Shown here: positions 58,864 through 64,000 of the stretch, piece by piece
Layout of the letters: every line of letters starts with the position of its first letter
Numbering within the stretch: position 1 is the stretch's first letter
Source of the DNA: Zelopaecilomyces penicillatus
Taxonomy: Eukaryota > Ascomycota > Sordariomycetes > Hypocreales > Pseudodiploosporaceae
Assembly (NCBI GenBank): GCA_005765155.1
Contig: VCCP01000004.1
Coordinates: 4,960,001 to 5,024,000, forward strand
Length of the DNA: 64,000 nt
Direction: 5' to 3'
The notes under the pieces: generated by a model
Database searches by the model: none
Told to the model about the DNA's origin: nothing
The model's input: the letters and a program-made list of their open reading frames with translations, nothing else
Program-made: the position numbers and the translations under genes

Positions 58864-59200
58864 GATGGAATGAATAATTGGATAAACAGGCCGGATGTGG
58901 TCAAGCAACTGCAAGCATCTGCAACTGTGAGTATTCTGAAGTGGATATTGTCATCATGATACTTATGCACCTAGACTTTAGCAGAGGATAGTGGTATGAA
59001 GCACAGAATTACAACAGGCTCCTTGATCTCCTTGTCGTATTCTTTAGTAATAATTGTATGCTGAACGTGTTTGCGTAGTGGGACAGCTATCTCCATGACC
59101 TAAACAAAATGACGTTCAGAGTCGGCGCAGCACCCTCCGAGGATGAACTATATTCCGGGCTAAGCCGCCGTCCCATTGGTAAATCACGTGTAACTCATCC
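58864..59200. other. short intergenic region
   Basis: About 340 bases between two tandem minus-strand genes; holds the WW-gene promoter. No other feature seen. Confidence 0.6.
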
Positions 59201-60070
59201 CTACCATCTACCATATACTATCGGCCCAAGAACCCTAGTAATCCTTTTCCGTACCTCCTCCGCATGGTCAGGGTTCTCGCAGGGATCATTGCAATCATCA
59301 TCGGTACACCACGGCACACACTCGTAAGCAAGTAAATCTAAGACGAATTCCCTAGTCCGTTGCAGGGTTTCGCGAAAAAGCGGACATCTTGCAAGTGTGA
59401 TTATGTGCTCTCCGCTCTTTCTAGTCACGATATCCCGTAGGCAGCGATCATTTTCCGGTGTCGAGCTATAAACCTCTTCAATCGCTGCGGGAAAGCCAGT
59501 ATCGCTCCAGTGGAGTTCGACGAACCTGGCGAACTTCCTTGTTACTTTTTTCTTTAGCTCGAATATGGCGTATTGATCAGCAATGCTGTACAAGCGGACA
59601 TGGAACATCATTCCCGCAGCAATATCAGCACTGCCATCGACGTAGTAATCCAGCGAATACATGAATTCTAACATGGTTTTCACGAGGATGTCGTCAACTT
59701 CTTTTAACTCGACCACATTTTCTGACGATTCCTATTTGCAGTATTAGAAACAAAACATGATGCGTTTTTTTTAAGAGAAATAGAATGTAAGACTTGTCAT
59801 ACTTTCCAAGGACCATCAAATGCCTTTGCAAAGAAATCGGAATGGGCTGAAAGAATGATTTTGTGAACGTTGTATTCCTTCTGACCGCAACGGACCACGG
59901 CATCAGAAAACGTAGGGCAGTTGAAGTATCTAATAATTGTCACTCGATTAGCTGTGTGCTGTGCCTCTCATAAATCCTAGTTACCAGGTAATGGCCGATA
60001 CTTACTTTTGAAGGGACTTCGTGAGTTCTGGAGACACAAACGTCGCTACGCCAAACAGACGAACGGGCAT
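59201..60070 (-). CDS. BTB/POZ domain protein
   Basis: Three exons on the minus strand give 240 residues: 60070-60006, 59929-59803 and 59731-59201. Introns are 76 and 71 bp with GTAAGT and GTATGA donors, and phases agree. Residues about 22-125 form a BTB/POZ domain: the FSDAVVRCG opening, YNVHKIILSAHSDFFAKAF, the VELKEVD segment and MLEFMYSLDYY are all typical. The rest is helical (IADQYAIFELKKKVTRKF, a BACK-like stretch) and ends with a short Cys-rich segment (CVPWCTDDDCNDPC) in a region with Asp and Glu. Such stand-alone BTB proteins are abundant in filamentous ascomycetes and usually have no known partner; Cul3 adaptor function is possible. The Cys cluster is worth noting as a possible metal site. 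Confidence 0.85.
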
Positions 60071-60926
60071 TGCTGCAAACTAGATTTGGATGGCGTTTAT
60101 GATTCGAGGAAATCATGAGAGTGCTGGGTGTGATCTGGATGGAGATTAACCTCAATGATTGCGGTTGAAACGTGGTAGCATGACATAGCACGCCGAAAGA
60201 TGTGAGTGTGAAGTGAAAAGAGTGATATCAACGAGTTACGGAAAATGCACAGGTTTATGATGGCAGCACAATCTTTTAGGCACGCTGATTGACGGGTTGT
60301 TCACAGCTGTCACCAGCCCGACGATGATGGTTCGCCAAAGATGAAAGCGTGTTTGTAAACCAAGCTATGCAGACAGTTGTGACTGCTGGTAAACTTTACG
60401 TTTGAAAATGTATTGAATATGGAATAGAGCTTCTATTACAGTTTTCAGCTTTACAGACAATGGAAGTCGACCGTGGTTAGGAGTTACTCTTGCTAACAAC
60501 AAGTCGCTGCTGCAACTTTCAAATGACAAGATTGTACGTAGCGCTTCTTGGTTCACTTCCTAAGGATTCGGTGGTAGCACGTCCTTGCCTGCAGTTCAAC
60601 CAGCAACCTACCGTTTTATCAATGGTACCCTTTCGCGAATCTGCCTAGGATAGCGCAATGTCTTAGAACGAACCAATGGAAACGCAGTGCTGAAAAAACC
60701 AGGAACCCACGATGCTACGATGCTTTGAGCAAGAGCCTCTTTTTTGGATGAGCTGCGCCTTGTAACAGAGGGGCGAAGCTTGCCCACGCGCTAGATTAGC
60801 TCGTTGCACCGGGCAAGGCGAAAGGTAGGATTTCCACCACGGCCTCCATACTGATTGATATATATAGCTGCTAACTTCCCTCCCGGCTTGGCGATTATTT
60901 GTAGATTAATTAGAAAGCACTTCATT
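60071..60926. promoter_or_regulatory. divergent intergenic region BTB / GH16
   Basis: No gene seen. A TATATATAG box at 60859-60868 lies about 60 bases before the GH16 ATG. Confidence 0.45.
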
Positions 60927-62153
60927 ATGCGTTCTTCACTATGGTTCTTGTCCGTATTGCGACTTCTCACAACCGCCCAATTAGGCCATGCGGCCGCATC
61001 TGAGGATCAGAAGGATGGTGATAACTGCGATTGCTTTCTCACCAATGGCACAGAGCCGGGGTACTACGCCCAACATATGTTTTTCGACTTTAGGAACTTG
61101 ACGGATTACGCTGGCGTACCGAAAGGCATCACCAACGACTCGGCAGCTGCTCTCGCTCCACCAAGCAGCGATTACTTCAAGGATGATGAATGGACCAGTG
61201 TCTGGGACATACAAACATGGAGTAACAGCAAGGGCCCAGGCAAAGGCCTCTCGGAGGATTCTACAGTGTTGATGGTCAATTCTCCCAATAACATATATAT
61301 CCAAGAGAATGACGATGACGATGCTGCCTCAAAAACCTACATGACGATGAGGACCCAACGCTTCGCAGAGTTTCAGACCGCGGCGGAATTCCAGTCAACG
61401 CAGTCAAACTATCAATACACATCCTTGCGGATGCTGGCTCGAACATTAGGCAGCCCCGGCGCAGTCACAGCCATGTTTACCTGCAAAGACTGTTCCGATC
61501 TCGACAAGGTCCAAGAAGCCGATCTTGAAATCCTGACCAGAGATCCGCGCCACAAGATCCAGTACACCAATCAACCATCCTACAACGACGGCGACGGCGA
61601 CTTCTCCGAAGCGACCCGGAACGCCAGTATGCCCGGCGACGTTCTCTGGACCGACTGGGCCGTCCACCGCCTCGACTGGACCCCAGAGCGCAGTGTCTGG
61701 TACGTCAACGGCGAAGAGGTAGCCAGCATCAAGTTCCAAGTGCCGCGGGATGCTTCCGGGATCAACTTCAACTCGTGGAGCAACGGCGGCACATGGAGCG
61801 GGAATATGAGCGTAGAGGGTGAGGCGAGTCTGCAGATTCAGTGGATTGAGATGGTGTACAACACCACTACTACTGGCAGCGAGCGCGTAGAGGAGCGCAG
61901 CGATGTGAGTAGGGTTAGGCGGTCGAGGAGAGATCTAGGACCCCGAGGAGATCTGGTGCGGAGGAAGAGCGCTAAGGGGAAGTGCCGTGTGGTTTGTAGT
62001 ATTGATGAGACGGCTGGGGCTGGTATCGCTACTATACTGTGGAATAGCACAGCGACGAGAGCGATTACGAGTACTACATGGCTGGGCTGTCGGATGATTT
62101 GGGCATGGACTGTTGTGTTGTTAGCTGGTCCAGCTTGGTTGTGGCTCATATAG
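60927..62153 (+). CDS. secreted GH16-family glycosidase, membrane-anchored
   Basis: A single exon of 408 residues. A signal peptide (about residues 1-23) is followed by a concanavalin A-like jelly-roll of family GH16, whose members cut or transfer beta-1,3(4)-glucans in cell walls. The catalytic motif E-A-D-L-E lies at residues 197-201, with Glu197 as nucleophile, Asp199 between and Glu201 as acid/base. The supporting blocks YTSLRMLA, WTDWAVHRLDW then SVWYVNG, and FNSWSNGGTWSG are typical. Several Asn-x-Ser/Thr sites suit a secreted protein. A basic Arg-rich linker (RRSRRDLGPRGDLVRR, about residues 335-352) and a hydrophobic C-terminal segment follow, which could be a GPI signal or a membrane anchor. 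The linker contains dibasic sites where a Kex2-like protease could release the enzyme. The TATA box just upstream supports the chosen ATG. Confidence 0.9.
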   Translation: MRSSLWFLSVLRLLTTAQLGHAAASEDQKDGDNCDCFLTNGTEPGYYAQHMFFDFRNLTDYAGVPKGITNDSAAALAPPSSDYFKDDEWTSVWDIQTWSNSKGPGKGLSEDSTVLMVNSPNNIYIQENDDDDAASKTYMTMRTQRFAEFQTAAEFQSTQSNYQYTSLRMLARTLGSPGAVTAMFTCKDCSDLDKVQEADLEILTRDPRHKIQYTNQPSYNDGDGDFSEATRNASMPGDVLWTDWAVHRLDWTPERSVWYVNGEEVASIKFQVPRDASGINFNSWSNGGTWSGNMSVEGEASLQIQWIEMVYNTTTTGSERVEERSDVSRVRRSRRDLGPRGDLVRRKSAKGKCRVVCSIDETAGAGIATILWNSTATRAITSTTWLGCRMIWAWTVVLLAGPAWLWLI

Positions 62154-63709
62154 ACCTTTTTTTTTATATATAGATTTCAGTACAGTATATGCAGCGTTTG
62201 TGTTGAGATTCAATGTCGTACTTTTATAACGTTAGATTTGTAAATAACACGAATTATAAATCGTTCAAGTCTGGAGAAATATGATATCGCGGGGGGTTTT
62301 TTTTGTTGCTCTGTCAGACTGACGCATGAACCCCCCCCTATTAAACAAATATATTAAAAAGTGTTGCTACTCTCATTGTTCAGTTATAATCATTATAACA
62401 ATATTTCTACTTTTAGATAAACAACAATTACTATACTTCACGATCGTACATCCCCACCCTAAACCCGATACCAAACCTCGATGAGACGATGATACAGTAG
62501 CCTATGGACCCTGCCTTCACCTAACAAGCACATCTGCCGATTGCAGTGTTCATTTCCCATTACGCTTTACTATAACGCGAATAGCCATCATGCAAGTATG
62601 TTAATTTTCCTTAAAAAAAAACCCCTCGAGCTACCTACTCTTTTCACATTACCTCACCTCATCGATACAAAAAGCTACCCGGGAGCTCATCACCCCACAA
62701 ATCCCGAACCTCCGAAACTGTCTTTCTTGAAAAAAGGGGGCGTTTTATTGTTTTCCTTTTTTTTGCCTAATAACAGACGGTACGGAGTTCCCCGCGACCA
62801 TGTCGAAACAACCAAAAACCGACGCCACGATGTCGCCAGAACGCACTAGCAGCTCCCCTTGCTCCCATCAAGGTTTCCCCATCCATTCCCCCCTCGTGAT
62901 CTGTGAGGATTTCATGGCTTTTCTCTTAAGGCCCGATCTCGCAGCACTAGGCTTTTAGTCCCCACCTCCAGTTCATCATACTCCCCGCCCGTCAATCAAA
63001 CCCCTTACGCACGGCTCTGAGTGAGGGGCTGTTGTGTGGATTGTTGTTATGTCTAGAGACGGTTATAAGTTGATGCTGAACAGCACCATCCAGCAATTCA
63101 TGCCGACTTAGAATCGTAGCTGAGAATTGGCTTCATTCATTAAAACAACAACATTAAACTGGATGCTCTCCTGAGCTCTCTATCATAGAAACAAGCCATC
63201 ATAAAACATGATCGGTAACCCATCAATCATCCCACATGTTCATAAACACCACTGGACTCCTCCCAGAAAAAACACCCAAACATTTCAATAAACTTTTCAT
63301 TACCTGACCCTGCGACCTTTTTTTCTTTTCTTTAAACTCTTGGATGGCGGCAGTTATCCAACGCCCCAGTAGGTATATCCGCTGCGTCTTTCGCCCCAGA
63401 CGGTGGGTGAGCACCGTAGAGGAGTGCACCATGCCTATAAAGACAATTCTTGTTCAGTTCGTGTATCGTGAAAGCAAAGCCTTCGGACGCCGTAAATGAG
63501 CCGCTGGACACCAAGGGCAGAGGACAAAATTCAATAAAGCTCTGCATTCCATAATGGAAACCCTCCCTGTCCTAGTAATATTTAGTTGGGCCGTGAGGTT
63601 TTGTATTCCAGAGGGATCGCTAACTCTATACATAGAGCATATAGTATGTCAGCAACGCTGATATAATGGTCCAAGTTGGAACACCGCGATGGGGGGCGAT
63701 CCACTCCAG
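62154..63709. other. intergenic, possible short reading frame
   Basis: No firm gene. An ATG at 62800 in a good context (CCGCGACCATG) opens 52 codons to a TAG at 62956-62958, with a Ser/Pro/Lys-rich start. It may be the first exon of a gene running to the right, since a GTTTCC follows CATCAAG at about 62873, but no next exon was identified. Confidence 0.35.
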
Positions 63710-63979
63710 CTATCTCTTCCTCTTGTTCTGCTCAGGATCAAAATCGAGGATGCTGCGGGGTACACCAGGGGCCATCGATCCCCTATGTACATAATGTGTC
63801 GACATGTGGCGGTAATACCGTGAGCTGAACCGCCGAGAAAGCATCGGGGTAAGTATATGGATGTTTGGTCTCCATAGCGCGCCGATACTGGTCAAACTTC
63901 CATCGTTAACGTAAAGAGAGTCGCGTCGCCCAGAATGACACCCTGAATCAGTCATGATCGAAAGCACGTGAATGCTCAT
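63710..63979 (-). CDS. possible C-terminal exon of a gene entering from the right
   Basis: A minus-strand frame ends at a stop at 63712-63710 and reads MAPGVPRSILDFDPE then a basic end, QNKRKR. The last 25 or so codons look like a real protein C-terminus, but the upstream part is less convincing. An exon may start after an AG near 63788. No family is recognised, and the rest of the gene would lie beyond the window or be intron. Confidence 0.25.
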   Translation of the reverse strand: MSIHVLSIMTDSGCHSGRRDSLYVNDGSLTSIGALWRPNIHILTPMLSRRFSSRYYRHMSTHYVHRGSMAPGVPRSILDFDPEQNKRKR

Positions 63980-64000
63980 GCCATTGTCATGTGGCCATTT

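Noticed and set aside
1..64000. tRNA, rRNA, CRISPR arrays or phage-type attachment sites
   Set aside because: No cloverleaf with B-box, no rRNA-like stretch and no spaced direct repeats were found by eye; CRISPR is not expected in a fungal genome.

Overview
The window is nuclear DNA of a filamentous ascomycete (Pezizomycotina), most probably a Sordariomycete. The support is many short introns (about 60-90 bp) with GTRNGT donors and CTRAC/CTAAT-like branch sites, fungal-type orthologues (MED15, LOS1/exportin-T, YPP1, RIX1, Whi5-like, RTA1-like, DUF5672, a GPI-anchored wall protein, GH16), and gene-poor stretches with scattered GTACCT/AGGTAC words. A hypocrealean fungus is my best guess but is not proven. 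All start and splice choices below were made by eye from reading frame and GT-AG phase.

Layout. 1-2.65 kb: two divergent DUF5672 paralogues, the left one cut by the window edge. 5.0-12.6 kb: an accessory island of three genes unlike their surroundings. Two divergent helical proteins (383 and 288 codons) recall in size and layout the two subunits of the bacterial XaxAB/YaxAB alpha-pore-forming cytotoxins. An 814-codon protein with a long helical middle and a beta-rich C-terminus follows. The first and third have an in-frame stop, so the island may be decaying. 12.6-21.8 kb: about 9 kb without a recognisable gene, full of microsatellites and homopolymers. 21.8-33.2 kb: MED15, a Whi5-like repressor, aspartyl aminopeptidase and an RTA1-type membrane protein. 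34.6-36.3 kb: a complete 1,655-bp Tc1/mariner element with 66-bp identical terminal inverted repeats and a TA duplication, but a broken transposase. 36.3-46.5 kb: gene-poor except for one GPI-anchored cell-wall protein (40.2-41.0 kb). 46.5-60.1 kb: a compact housekeeping block: LOS1, YPP1, RIX1, a WW-domain protein and a BTB/POZ protein. 60.9-62.2 kb: a secreted, membrane-anchored GH16 protein. At 63.7 kb there may be the last exon of a gene entering from the right.

The housekeeping genes act in unrelated core processes: transcription (MED15), G1/S control (Whi5-like), peptide turnover (aminopeptidase), tRNA export (LOS1), plasma-membrane PI4-kinase assembly (YPP1) and 60S ribosome maturation (RIX1). 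The wall/surface genes (DUF5672 pair, GPI protein, GH16, RTA1) and the toxin-like island are the accessory component. The island, with a shared divergent promoter and lesions in two of its three genes, is the most unusual part of the window.
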